Shown piece after piece: positions 1 to 5,843 of a DNA stretch of 11,177 nucleotides. The notes beneath the pieces are model-generated. The model was given only the letters and a program-made list of their open reading frames with translations. It was not told where the DNA came from and did no database searches. The position numbers and the translations under genes were made by a program. The stretch comes from Treponema sp. (lineage in GTDB: Bacteria > Spirochaetota > Spirochaetia > Treponematales > Breznakiellaceae): assembly GCA_031278025.1 (NCBI GenBank), contig JAITLF010000381.1, positions 1 through 11,177 on the forward strand, in the 5' to 3' direction. Positions within the stretch are counted from its first letter, which is position 1. Every line of letters begins with the position of its first letter.

Positions 1-55
1 AAGGGCGAGGGGATACCCCCGGAAAATTTTCCGGGGGTATCCCCTCGCCCTTTTT
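1..55. terminator. Perfect 52-bp palindrome, likely bidirectional terminator
   Basis: Positions 1-26 are the exact reverse complement of 27-52, with AAAATTTT at the centre and no unpaired loop in the DNA. The stem is GC-rich (GGGCGAGGGG / CCCCTCGCCC) and is followed on the plus strand by a T run at 51-55. It lies 28 bp downstream of the recA stop codon. In RNA the centre would open into a small loop and the stem would act as a rho-independent terminator. The plus-strand U-tract is visible. The equivalent tract for recA would run off the left edge of the window, so termination of recA here is inferred. Confidence 0.8.
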
Positions 56-80
56 ATGGGAGGTCTGGGGCGGCTGCCCG

Positions 81-1325
81 TCAAAAAAGACGCGCGGCGG
101 GGTCGGGATTTTTTTTAGATTTTCCCGCATGACGGATGGGTTCCAGGACCGGCGCCGCTGCCGGCGGGGCCGGGGGAGGCGCGGCGTCCGCTTTGGCGCT
201 TTCCGGGGCTTTCTTAGGCTGCTGGGGAAAATTCCGGTCGGGAAACATGATTTTCCGCAGCTTCTCTTCAAATTCCTGAATAAGCTCAGGCCGGCCTTCA
301 AGAAAGGCAACCACGTTGTCCCGGCCCTGGCCGATTTTTTCCTCCCCGTAGGAGTACCAGGCGCCCTTCTTGTCAATAAGGTTGTATTTAACGGCGGCGT
401 CCAGAATGCTTCCTATGGCGGACACACCCTTGCCGAATATAATTTCCATCTCCACCTTTCTAAAAGGCGGGGCCACCTTGTTTTTCGACACCTTGACCTT
501 GACCCGGTTTCCGATGGCGTTTGCGTCGCCCTTCTCTATGGTCTCGACCTTACGGACTTCAAGCCGGAGGGAAGAGTAAAATTTGAGGGCGTTGCCGCCG
601 GTGGTGGTTTCGGGGTTTCCGTAGGACGTCCCTATCTTCATGCGGATCTGGTTGATGAAGATGAGGATAGTCCGGGACTTCCCCATGATGGCGGTGAGTT
701 TCCTCAGCGCCTGGCTCATGAGCCGGGCCTGCAGCCCCATGTGGGCGTCCCCCATGTCCCCGTTAATTTCCGCCTGGGGGGTCAGGGCCGCCACGGAGTC
801 TACCACGATAACATCCACCGCCCCTGAACGGACCAGGCTTTCGGCGATTTCCAGGGCCTGTTCGCCGGTATCAGGCTGGGAAATCCACAGTTCGTCGATG
901 TTTACCCCCAGGTTTTTCGCATAGATAGGATCAAGGGCGTGCTCGGCATCCACAAAGGCGGCGATGCCCCCCATCTTTTGGGCCTCCGCGATGGCGTGCA
1001 GGGCCAGGGTGGTCTTCCCCGAAGATTCAGGGCCGTAGATCTCGATAATCCGCCCGCGGGGATACCCGCCTATTCCCAAAGCCTCGTCCAGCATAATGGA
1101 CCCCGAAGGAATGACCTCTATCCCCGATGCGGTGGCATGGGCCCCCAGTTTCATAAGCGAGCCGGCGCCAAACTGCTTTTCAATCTGGAGCCTGGCCGCT
1201 TCCAGGGCTTTTGCCTTCTCTTCCGCCGTTGCCAGAGGATTTCCCCTGGGTTTTTCTGATTCACTCGTCTTTGCCACTGTTTTCCATCCCCCTATAGGCG
1301 CCGTTTGTATGCTTGGCTTCAACAT
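81..1325 (-). CDS. recA: RecA recombinase
   Basis: RecA forms ATP-dependent filaments on single-stranded DNA, catalyses strand exchange and drives recombinational repair in the cytoplasm. From the ATG at 1325 the protein has 414 residues. Visible motifs are Walker A GPESSGKT (98-105), Walker B VIVVDS (172-177), an L1 region with [17 protein letters not shown], and an L2 region with [10 protein letters not shown]...[14 protein letters not shown]. The last 50 residues are an Ala/Pro/Lys-rich tail, longer and more proline-rich than usual. The start is uncertain. A GTG at 1277 (398 residues, beginning VAKTSESEK) has a strong AGGGGG Shine-Dalgarno and resembles typical RecA N-termini. The ATG at 1325 has a weaker AGGG. 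The gene is divergent from the nuclease-like gene, with a likely terminator at 1-52. I saw no LexA-type box upstream. Confidence 0.98.
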   Translation of the reverse strand: MLKPSIQTAPIGGWKTVAKTSESEKPRGNPLATAEEKAKALEAARLQIEKQFGAGSLMKLGAHATASGIEVIPSGSIMLDEALGIGGYPRGRIIEIYGPESSGKTTLALHAIAEAQKMGGIAAFVDAEHALDPIYAKNLGVNIDELWISQPDTGEQALEIAESLVRSGAVDVIVVDSVAALTPQAEINGDMGDAHMGLQARLMSQALRKLTAIMGKSRTILIFINQIRMKIGTSYGNPETTTGGNALKFYSSLRLEVRKVETIEKGDANAIGNRVKVKVSKNKVAPPFRKVEMEIIFGKGVSAIGSILDAAVKYNLIDKKGAWYSYGEEKIGQGRDNVVAFLEGRPELIQEFEEKLRKIMFPDRNFPQQPKKAPESAKADAAPPPAPPAAAPVLEPIRHAGKSKKNPDPAARLF

Positions 1326-1352
1326 ACTAAAAAACCCTAAAAAAAAATACCC

Positions 1353-1392
1353 GTTCTATCGTTCTATTGGACTATCGGACTATCGGACTTTC
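1353..1392. repeat. Five 8-bp tandem repeats in the recA promoter region
   Basis: Five contiguous 8-mers fill 1353-1392: GTTCTATC, GTTCTATT, GGACTATC, GGACTATC, GGACTTTC. Every unit supplies a -10-like hexamer to the minus strand (GATAGT or GATAGA and variants). A related pair, GGCCTATC GGTCTATC, occurs at 10550-10565. Confidence 0.85.
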
Positions 1393-1399
1393 TTGACAA
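1371..1399 (-). promoter_or_regulatory. Candidate recA promoter
   Basis: On the minus strand TTGTCA (1399-1394, 5/6 to the -35 consensus) is followed after 17 bp by GATAGT (1376-1371, 4/6 to the -10 consensus). Transcription would start near 1364 and leave about 39 nt of leader before the ATG at 1325. The -35 overlaps the -35 of the divergent promoter by five bases, and the -10 lies inside a run of 8-bp repeats. Predicted by eye only. Confidence 0.5.
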
Positions 1400-1421
1400 C
1401 GACACGGCGATGAAATACGGT
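1393..1421 (+). promoter_or_regulatory. Candidate promoter of the nuclease-like gene
   Basis: A perfect -35 TTGACA (1393-1398) is followed after 17 bp by TACGGT (1416-1421), a weak -10 with 3/6 matches. The expected start point, about 1428-1429, falls at the ATG at 1429, and no Shine-Dalgarno sequence is visible. The transcript may therefore be leaderless, or the true promoter lies elsewhere. Confidence 0.4.
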
Positions 1422-1428
1422 ATGCCCT

Positions 1429-2019
1429 ATGATCAATGAAACCCAGCAGCAGGACCAGCAACAGCCGCAAAGGGGCCTGACCTTTGAAGACGTGTGGCTC
1501 ATGTTCCAGGAGACGGACCGCCGGATCAAAGAGACGGACCGCCAGATCAAAAAGACGGACCGCCAGATCAAAGAGACGGACCGTAAAATCAGCAAATTGG
1601 GCAGCCGTATCGGGGACCTGGTGGAAGAACTGTTCTTCCCCAACATTTGGGAAAAGTTCAACCAACTGGGGTATGTCTTTGGAAAGGCGGCTCCTGAGGT
1701 GCGTTATAACGATGCCCAGGGGCGTTTTCTCGCCGAAGTGGACATCCTGCTGGAAAACGGGGATACCGTCCTTGCGGTGGAGGTAAAGACCAAGCTGACG
1801 GACAGCGACGTGCGGGATCATGTCAGGCGGATGGAGAAACTGCGGCGCTACGCCGATGAACACCAGGACCGGCGGAAGCTCTTGGGGGCGGTGGCCGGGG
1901 CGATAGCTGCGGAGGACGTAAAGGCATTTGCCGTAAAGAACGGTTTTTTTGTCTTGGAACAATCGGGGGACACGGTACGGATCAGCGTTCCCGAAGGCTT
2001 TGAGCCTAAGGTTTGGTGA
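1429..2019 (+). CDS. Coiled-coil PD-(D/E)XK nuclease-like protein (DUF3782-type)
   Basis: A 196-residue protein. After a Gln-rich N-terminus, residues 28-55 are four copies of a heptad of the type ETDRQIK, predicted to form a charged coiled coil. Residues 60-196 resemble the PD-(D/E)XK nuclease fold: EVDILL (103-108), then VEVKTKL (117-123), giving the usual D...E-x-K arrangement (D105, E118, K120). Proteins with this design, a variable heptad stalk plus a restriction-endonuclease-like domain, are frequent hypotheticals in cyanobacteria and spirochaetes and are often named DUF3782. The substrate is unknown, and nuclease activity is inferred from the motif only. The gene has no methyltransferase neighbour, so it is not a standard restriction system. 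It ends 5 nt from the convergent aroH stop. An ATG at 1436 is out of frame, so 1429 is preferred despite the lack of a ribosome-binding site. Confidence 0.78.
   Translation: MINETQQQDQQQPQRGLTFEDVWLMFQETDRRIKETDRQIKKTDRQIKETDRKISKLGSRIGDLVEELFFPNIWEKFNQLGYVFGKAAPEVRYNDAQGRFLAEVDILLENGDTVLAVEVKTKLTDSDVRDHVRRMEKLRRYADEHQDRRKLLGAVAGAIAAEDVKAFAVKNGFFVLEQSGDTVRISVPEGFEPKVW
1510..1593 (+). repeat. Four 21-bp in-frame repeats encoding the heptads
   Basis: Four contiguous 21-bp units start at 1510, 1531, 1552 and 1573, each beginning with GAGACGGACCG or AAGACGGACCG. Units 1-3 are almost identical at DNA level (two differences). Unit 4 diverges only in its second half. The near identity points to recent expansion of the coiled-coil stalk by slippage or recombination. 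Confidence 0.93.
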
Positions 2020-2024
2020 GTCCG

Positions 2025-2408
2025 CTATGCGGAAGCGGGGGGTGAATTGCCGGCCCGGTCCGGTCTGAGGACCTCAGCGCCGTTTTGGTATACATGACGG
2101 GGGACGCTTCCTTCCTCCAGGCAGCAGTGGATAAGGACCCGGATGGTCCGTTCCAGGCCCCCCGCAACGGCGGCTTCCTGAAGGCTGAAAAGGGCAAGTT
2201 CCCCCGCCCTGCCGGAACGGCGGAGGGCCGCGGCGGGATTATCGGCATCCAAATCACTGGTTACCGAAAAGATGAGGGACACCAGGTCCCCTTCTTCAAG
2301 GTTATTTTGCGCGAGCAGGGCGTCGTACAGGGCCGATACCCGCAAAACCATGTCCGCCGCCTCGTTAAGGCACCGGGTTGCGCCCCTTAGGGCATAGAGC
2401 CGTTTCAT
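2025..2408 (-). CDS. aroH: Chorismate mutase, monofunctional AroH class
   Basis: This enzyme converts chorismate to prephenate, the branch point to phenylalanine and tyrosine, in the cytoplasm. The protein has 127 residues, the same length as Bacillus subtilis AroH, and aligns without gaps around the active site: LRGATR with R8, R63/R64, LQE with E78, IRV with R90, HVY with Y107 and LRPD with R115. These match the known catalytic Arg7, Arg63, Glu78, Arg90, Tyr108 and Arg116. Cys75 of the Bacillus enzyme is Ser75 here. The family is a trimer with active sites between subunits. The ATG at 2408 is chosen because GGGAGGG lies 8 nt upstream and because it yields the family length; a longer reading frame from 2540 has no homology in its extension. 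The start overlaps the stop of the upstream membrane gene (ATGA), which suggests translational coupling. Confidence 0.94.
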   Translation of the reverse strand: MKRLYALRGATRCLNEAADMVLRVSALYDALLAQNNLEEGDLVSLIFSVTSDLDADNPAAALRRSGRAGELALFSLQEAAVAGGLERTIRVLIHCCLEEGSVPRHVYQNGAEVLRPDRAGNSPPASA

Positions 2409-2737
2409 TCGATATTCCCTCCCGCAAGAATCAGGATAAAAATTGCCGTTGCGGCTATCAGGGTGCCAAAAACCGCTGCCGCAAAATAGATCATAATGCC
2501 CAGTAAGAAATGGAGACCCCTGGTGCGTACCAAGAACCAAATGTCCAAAACGATACCGTATATGGATACTATCCCCAAAATGAGGGCGGACAGTGCGGAT
2601 ATGCGGAGAAGCATGATTTGAGTGGTATACATGAACTGCTGGCGGACTCCCACTCCGTAAAGAAAGACCGAAAAAAGGCTCATGAAAAAGAAAAAAAACC
2701 CTCCGCTCTTCACCGCTGATTGTGGATTAGGCAACAT
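2405..2737 (-). CDS. Small three-helix membrane protein, unknown function
   Basis: I do not recognise this family. From the ATG at 2737 it has 110 residues. Three hydrophobic segments are visible: about 13-31 (starting with a run of phenylalanines), 43-70 and 78-105, separated by short basic stretches (VRQQ, RTRG). This suggests a small inner-membrane protein. The start is uncertain. An ATG at 2764 gives nine more residues but would lie upstream of the predicted promoter. An ATG at 2683 has GGAGGG only at a distant 15 nt and would cut the first helix. The ATG at 2737 lies 6 nt after a perfect TATAAT on the minus strand and would be leaderless. The stop overlaps the aroH start by ATGA, so the two genes are probably one transcript. 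No link to chorismate metabolism is evident. Confidence 0.68.
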   Translation of the reverse strand: MLPNPQSAVKSGGFFFFFMSLFSVFLYGVGVRQQFMYTTQIMLLRISALSALILGIVSIYGIVLDIWFLVRTRGLHFLLGIMIYFAAAVFGTLIAATAIFILILAGGNIE

Positions 2738-2748
2738 TATAGTATTAT
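2720..2748 (+). promoter_or_regulatory. Candidate promoter of the SPFH-like gene
   Basis: TTGTGG (2720-2725, 3/6) is followed after 17 bp by TATTAT (2743-2748, 5/6). Transcription would start near 2755, giving a leader of about 24 nt that holds the AGGAAGG ribosome-binding site at 2769-2775. It is back to back with the minus-strand promoter, sharing the AT-rich stretch 2744-2748. Confidence 0.5.
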
Positions 2749-2772
2749 ACCGAGGGGGGTACATAACAGGAA
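2744..2772 (-). promoter_or_regulatory. Candidate promoter of the membrane protein-aroH pair
   Basis: A perfect TATAAT on the minus strand (2749-2744) lies 6 nt before the ATG at 2737. The hexamer 17 bp upstream is TTCCTG (2772-2767), a poor -35. The element overlaps the -10 of the divergent promoter. Confidence 0.45.
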
Positions 2773-2778
2773 GGCTTT

Positions 2779-3582
2779 ATGAAAAAAATAATCTTTGCCT
2801 TGTTCATATTGACTCTGGGCGGGGCCATCTTCTTTTTCGGGTGGGTGCAGATCCGGGTTCCGCCGGGTTCTTATGGGGTGATGCGTTCCAAGACGCATGG
2901 GATTGACCCGGTCGTTATCAGGGAAGGGGAATTCCGGTGGCTGTGGTACGCCATTATTCCCACCAACGCGGCGCTTAACGTGTTTACCCTCCGTTTGGTG
3001 GAACAGCCAATCAGGATAACCGGTTCCCTGCCTTCGGGGAACGCCTATGCGTTATTTGCGGGGCTGGAAGCGGATTTTTCCTATGAATACGCCGGTTCAC
3101 TATCCTTTATGGTGAAGCCGGATCAGCTTCCGGCCCTGATTACGGAAGGGGGCGTCGCAAACCAGGAGGACCTTGAGGCATTCGAGCGGCGTATTGCCGG
3201 AGAGATCGCCTCCTATTCGACGCGGCGCATACGGGAACATGTCGTAGCGGGTAATGAGCTTGGGGAACTGAGTATGGACAAGCTCAAAGAAGATATCCTT
3301 CGTGAATACCCGTATATCGAAAACCTGTCTTGCGGCGGCGTTATGGTCCAATACCCCGATCTTGCCCTGTACAATTCGCTGCGGAAAATCTACGGAGATT
3401 ACCTTACGGGGCAGCAAGAATCGGGCGTTTCCCCGTCGGCAAACCGGCAGACAAACGCCCGGATCAGGTTTGATGAATTGGCAAAATATGGTGAATTATT
3501 GACTAAATATCCTATTCTGCTTCAGTTTCTTGCCCAGGAAAAAGGCGGGGACGGGAAAAATCCGGAGCCCGGCGGGGACTAA
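2779..3582 (+). CDS. Membrane-anchored SPFH/band-7-like protein
   Basis: A 267-residue protein. Residues 2-22 form one N-terminal transmembrane helix or uncleaved signal anchor. The following segment, VPPGSYGVMRSKTHGIDP... and the EGEFRWLWYAIIPTNA stretch, has the layout of an SPFH (stomatin/prohibitin/HflK-HflC) domain: a pore-proximal VppG-GV motif, then a G-x-(W/F)-x-W-x-x-I-P turn. The helical region around 150-190 (RRIAGEI, TRRIREHV) could match the C-terminal helices of that domain. The last 40 residues are polar and end in a Gly/Pro-rich tail. SPFH proteins usually form membrane-associated oligomers that scaffold or control proteases; no such partner is seen here. The start has AGGAAGG 3-4 nt upstream. 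The next gene starts 86 bp downstream after an AT-rich stretch. Family assignment is by pattern, not by search. Confidence 0.68.
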   Translation: MKKIIFALFILTLGGAIFFFGWVQIRVPPGSYGVMRSKTHGIDPVVIREGEFRWLWYAIIPTNAALNVFTLRLVEQPIRITGSLPSGNAYALFAGLEADFSYEYAGSLSFMVKPDQLPALITEGGVANQEDLEAFERRIAGEIASYSTRRIREHVVAGNELGELSMDKLKEDILREYPYIENLSCGGVMVQYPDLALYNSLRKIYGDYLTGQQESGVSPSANRQTNARIRFDELAKYGELLTKYPILLQFLAQEKGGDGKNPEPGGD

Positions 3583-3668
3583 ACGCCACGCCGCCCGTAA
3601 CCCCCGGATATACCGGTTGTTGTATTTGAGAGTATAAAAAAATGATATTATTCTTACAGGAGTGTTAC

Positions 3669-4310
3669 ATGGTGCGGAAGGCGTTTTCCTTTCTATTAAT
3701 AATTATTTTTTTTGGATGTACGTTTGTATATACCCTTTCGGCCCAGGAAGACGGCGGCGAAAAGGAAATCCCTATTGAATCGGAATGGACCGGCGCCCTC
3801 CCCAATGCCTATGCTCCGGGGGACTTCATGTTTACCATGTCCGCGGGGGTGCTGCTCCCCATCCTCTTTTTAGACGGGTCAACTAAACCCGCCCAGGTTT
3901 ACGATGGTAAAATCAAACTGGGGGGCGCGGGAACCCTGGGGCTTAACTATTTCCTTACCTCAACGATATTCCTGGGCGCGGAAATAAACGGGGGGTTTTC
4001 CAAATCCGTAAATAACGTTTTCTTTCAATTTCCCTTTGGACTGCGGGCGGGGTATCAATTCATCTTCCACCGGTTTGAATTTCCCCTCAGCCTGATGATA
4101 GGCATGTCCTCTCAAACCTACCTGACGCAAAACTACTTCGGTTTTTTCCTTAAGCCGGAGGCTTCGGTGTATTGGCGCTTTAATTCCGACTGGTCCTTCG
4201 GGCTCAACGCGGGGTGGTGGTGGGTCCCTCAATGGCCAAAACAAGGCCCCGAATACAACCGGTACGGAAATTTCCTGAACGTAACCCTTTCTGCCCGGTA
4301 TGTCTTATAG
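3669..4310 (+). CDS. Exported protein, probable outer-membrane beta-barrel
   Basis: A 213-residue protein. Residues 1-25 are a signal peptide (MVRKAF, a long Ile/Leu/Phe core, then TLSA before QED). The mature part alternates hydrophobic and polar residues in short strands bounded by turns, is rich in Gly, Phe, Tyr and Trp (FGLRAGYQFIFHRFEF, SFGLNAGWWWVPQ), and ends in an aromatic strand, NVTLSARYVL. This is the appearance of a small eight- to ten-strand outer-membrane barrel such as OmpW/OmpA-type porins. I cannot name a family. A start at 3669 is preferred to an upstream in-frame ATG at 3642 because AGGAG lies 6 nt before it and the signal peptide then begins correctly. The next gene begins 36 bp later, so the two are probably co-transcribed. 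The AT-rich sequence at 3620-3651 probably holds its promoter, but no convincing hexamer pair is seen. Confidence 0.7.
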   Translation: MVRKAFSFLLIIIFFGCTFVYTLSAQEDGGEKEIPIESEWTGALPNAYAPGDFMFTMSAGVLLPILFLDGSTKPAQVYDGKIKLGGAGTLGLNYFLTSTIFLGAEINGGFSKSVNNVFFQFPFGLRAGYQFIFHRFEFPLSLMIGMSSQTYLTQNYFGFFLKPEASVYWRFNSDWSFGLNAGWWWVPQWPKQGPEYNRYGNFLNVTLSARYVL

Positions 4311-4333
4311 AAGACATGCTTTTATAGAAGACA
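4305..4333 (+). repeat. Short direct repeat across a stop codon
   Basis: TTATAGAAGACA occurs at 4305-4316, containing the TAG stop of the barrel gene, and again at 4322-4333, 17 bp on. The first copy also forms a hairpin, TGTCTTATAGAAGACA (4301-4316). This looks like a local duplication in the 36-bp intergenic spacer. Confidence 0.8.
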
Positions 4334-4346
4334 AGAGGATAATAGG

Positions 4347-5558
4347 ATGATGCGGATGAAAATACGAACGCCTTTTTGGGCTCTCCTGCTGGCGGGAGGC
4401 ATGTTGCTTTTTTCATGTTCCCAGGACCACGTTTTCTACACGATTCAATACGATAAAGTGCTGAACAAAAACGCCGCGGTTCCGGGAAGTCCTACGAAGA
4501 TAGTGAGACTGGGCGATGCCCTTTATGTGGGAAGTAACGCGGTTTACGGGTATAAAAAAGATACCCTTGAGGAAGGCTGGCGCCGGCTGCCGGATCAGCC
4601 CGGAGGCAAGCGGGTCTTGATGCTGGCCGGAACGGAAGCGGGCTCAGGCAATTACCTGTACGCGCTGGTCATGCCGGCGGGGAAGAGCGAGCTATCGGAT
4701 GCGGAGCTGTACCGGAAAAAGCCGGAAACCGAACCCGAAGGGCCGTGGGAACGGGTTGGCAGTTCGGGGTTTGTCATACAATCCCTCCACGGGGCCGGGG
4801 ATACCCTTTTCCTTGGGGTCCGGTCAGGCGGAAGTTCTGTTCTGGTATATGTCGATGATTCCGGGGGAAGCCCAACCCTTACGCAGGTACCCGGCGTTTC
4901 CGGGGTGCTCAAGGCGGCGGCGCGATATTCAGGTTCAACCCCAGGCAAATACTATGCCGCTATTGAGGGTAACGGGCTTTTGGCGGCGGCTAATACGGCA
5001 GGTCCCTATACAGCCGTGTCGGATAAGGGCAACACGCCTACGAATTTTGAGGGCCTTATTCAAATAGAAGATTCCCTGATCGCGGTTTCAAGAAGCGGCC
5101 TCATCTGGCAGATTGACTCTGGCGGCGCGGTTACCGCTTCGGTGGCTACCGGCGGCTCTCTAAACGGCGCGGTGGCGCTATGGGATGAGCCGGATCCGGA
5201 GCAGGATACGAACGGCGGTAAACCGGATTTGCTGCTCTTAGGCCACGCCGTTTCCGGAGGCGACAGTCTATCTTCCTACTATTATGGATACCGCGAACTT
5301 CCGATTACTTTTTCGCCTGAAACGTCCACAACGCCGGTTCTGGGCGGACTCCTTCAGCAACCTGGCCTGCCGGCGTTAGGCGCTTCTACCAGCGTGTCCA
5401 ATTATAATCCTTATTACGGCACCCTGGGGACTCACCCCGTTATCAGCCTCTACCAGGCGCCCTGGGGGGATCCTCCTGTGCTTTTTGCCTCAACTCAGCA
5501 GGACGGCCTTTGGTCATGCCGGCAAGGGGATGATCCTAAGGAATGGAACGTAGAGTAA
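4347..5558 (+). CDS. Lipoprotein of unknown function, 403 residues
   Basis: The N-terminus has a basic stretch (MMRMKIR), a hydrophobic core (WALLLAGGMLL) and a spirochaete-type lipobox, LFSC, with Cys24 as the expected lipidated residue. The mature protein should be anchored in the inner or outer membrane. The body is Gly/Ser/Tyr-rich with repeated short strands separated by turns, for example TKIVRLGDALYVGSN, NYLYALVMPAG, SGNGL-type and DSLIAVSRSGLIWQID segments. This is compatible with a beta-propeller or other all-beta fold, but I recognise no named family. Three ATGs (4347, 4350, 4356) compete; GAGG at 4335-4338 best fits 4347. The gene lies 36 bp after the barrel gene on the same strand, so both may belong to one envelope operon. 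After the TAA at 5556 the same frame stays open for 79 codons into repeat array 1. Confidence 0.75.
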   Translation: MMRMKIRTPFWALLLAGGMLLFSCSQDHVFYTIQYDKVLNKNAAVPGSPTKIVRLGDALYVGSNAVYGYKKDTLEEGWRRLPDQPGGKRVLMLAGTEAGSGNYLYALVMPAGKSELSDAELYRKKPETEPEGPWERVGSSGFVIQSLHGAGDTLFLGVRSGGSSVLVYVDDSGGSPTLTQVPGVSGVLKAAARYSGSTPGKYYAAIEGNGLLAAANTAGPYTAVSDKGNTPTNFEGLIQIEDSLIAVSRSGLIWQIDSGGAVTASVATGGSLNGAVALWDEPDPEQDTNGGKPDLLLLGHAVSGGDSLSSYYYGYRELPITFSPETSTTPVLGGLLQQPGLPALGASTSVSNYNPYYGTLGTHPVISLYQAPWGDPPVLFASTQQDGLWSCRQGDDPKEWNVE

Positions 5559-5843
5559 AAACAGGGCGGTAAGCGCGGTTGGGGGATAAGCGCCGGGGCG
5601 GGCGCGTTAAACTTCCCCGAAAGCGCCTCCTCCGCCGTCCGCGTAGGCGCCTACCGTGATCGCGTAGGCGCCTACCATGACCGCGTAGGCGCCTACCGTG
5701 ATCGCGTAGGCGCCTACCATGACCGCGTAGGCGCCTACCGTAACCGCGCAGGCGCCTGCCGTAACCGCGCAGGCGCCTGCGGCGTTACGGGTGAATAAAA
5801 TCTATTCAGAACAGAACGAGGGAAGTCTCTGAAAGGAGGGCCG
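5559..5843. other. Intergenic region between the lipoprotein gene and rarA
   Basis: About half of this gap is array 1. The 75 bp before it (5559-5633) are GC-rich without a clear terminator; GGGCGCGTTAAA at 5602-5613 recurs at 10522-10533. After the array, 5790-5832 is AT-richer and should hold the rarA promoter. It contains a small inverted repeat, GAATA-AAATC-TATTC (5793-5807), and a -10-like TAAAAT (5796-5801), but no matching -35. A strong ribosome-binding site, AAGGAGG, lies at 5833-5839. Confidence 0.6.
5634..5789. repeat. Array 1: seven 21-bp palindrome-core repeats
   Basis: Seven 12-bp cores start at 5643, 5664, 5685, 5706, 5727, 5748 and 5769, exactly 21 bp apart. The first five are GTAGGCGCCTAC and the last two GCAGGCGCCTGC; all are perfect palindromes, so both base changes are paired. 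The 9-bp linkers alternate CGTGATCGC, CATGACCGC, CGTGATCGC, CATGACCGC, then CGTAACCGC twice. The array is bounded on the left by GCCGTCCGC (5634-5642). It lies between the lipoprotein stop and rarA and has the opposite linker orientation to array 2. Function unknown. Confidence 0.95.

Noticed and set aside
129..827. 232-residue plus-strand frame antisense to recA
   Set aside because: It is a shadow of the clearly identified recA gene, with no homology pattern of its own.
1326..1428. LexA/SOS box in front of recA
   Set aside because: No CTGT-N8-ACAG or GAAC-N4-GTTC-type operator is visible; only the 8-bp repeats and A-tracts are present.
1371..2019. Restriction-modification system
   Set aside because: A nuclease-like domain alone is present, without a methyltransferase or specificity subunit nearby.
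2409..2540. N-terminal extension of AroH to 171 residues
   Set aside because: The extension overlaps the upstream membrane gene, has no homology to AroH, and the internal ATG has a strong ribosome-binding site and gives the family length.
3583..3640. Rho-independent terminator after the SPFH gene
   Set aside because: Only a short inverted repeat (CCGG-ATATA-CCGG) is present and no U-tract follows; too weak to call.
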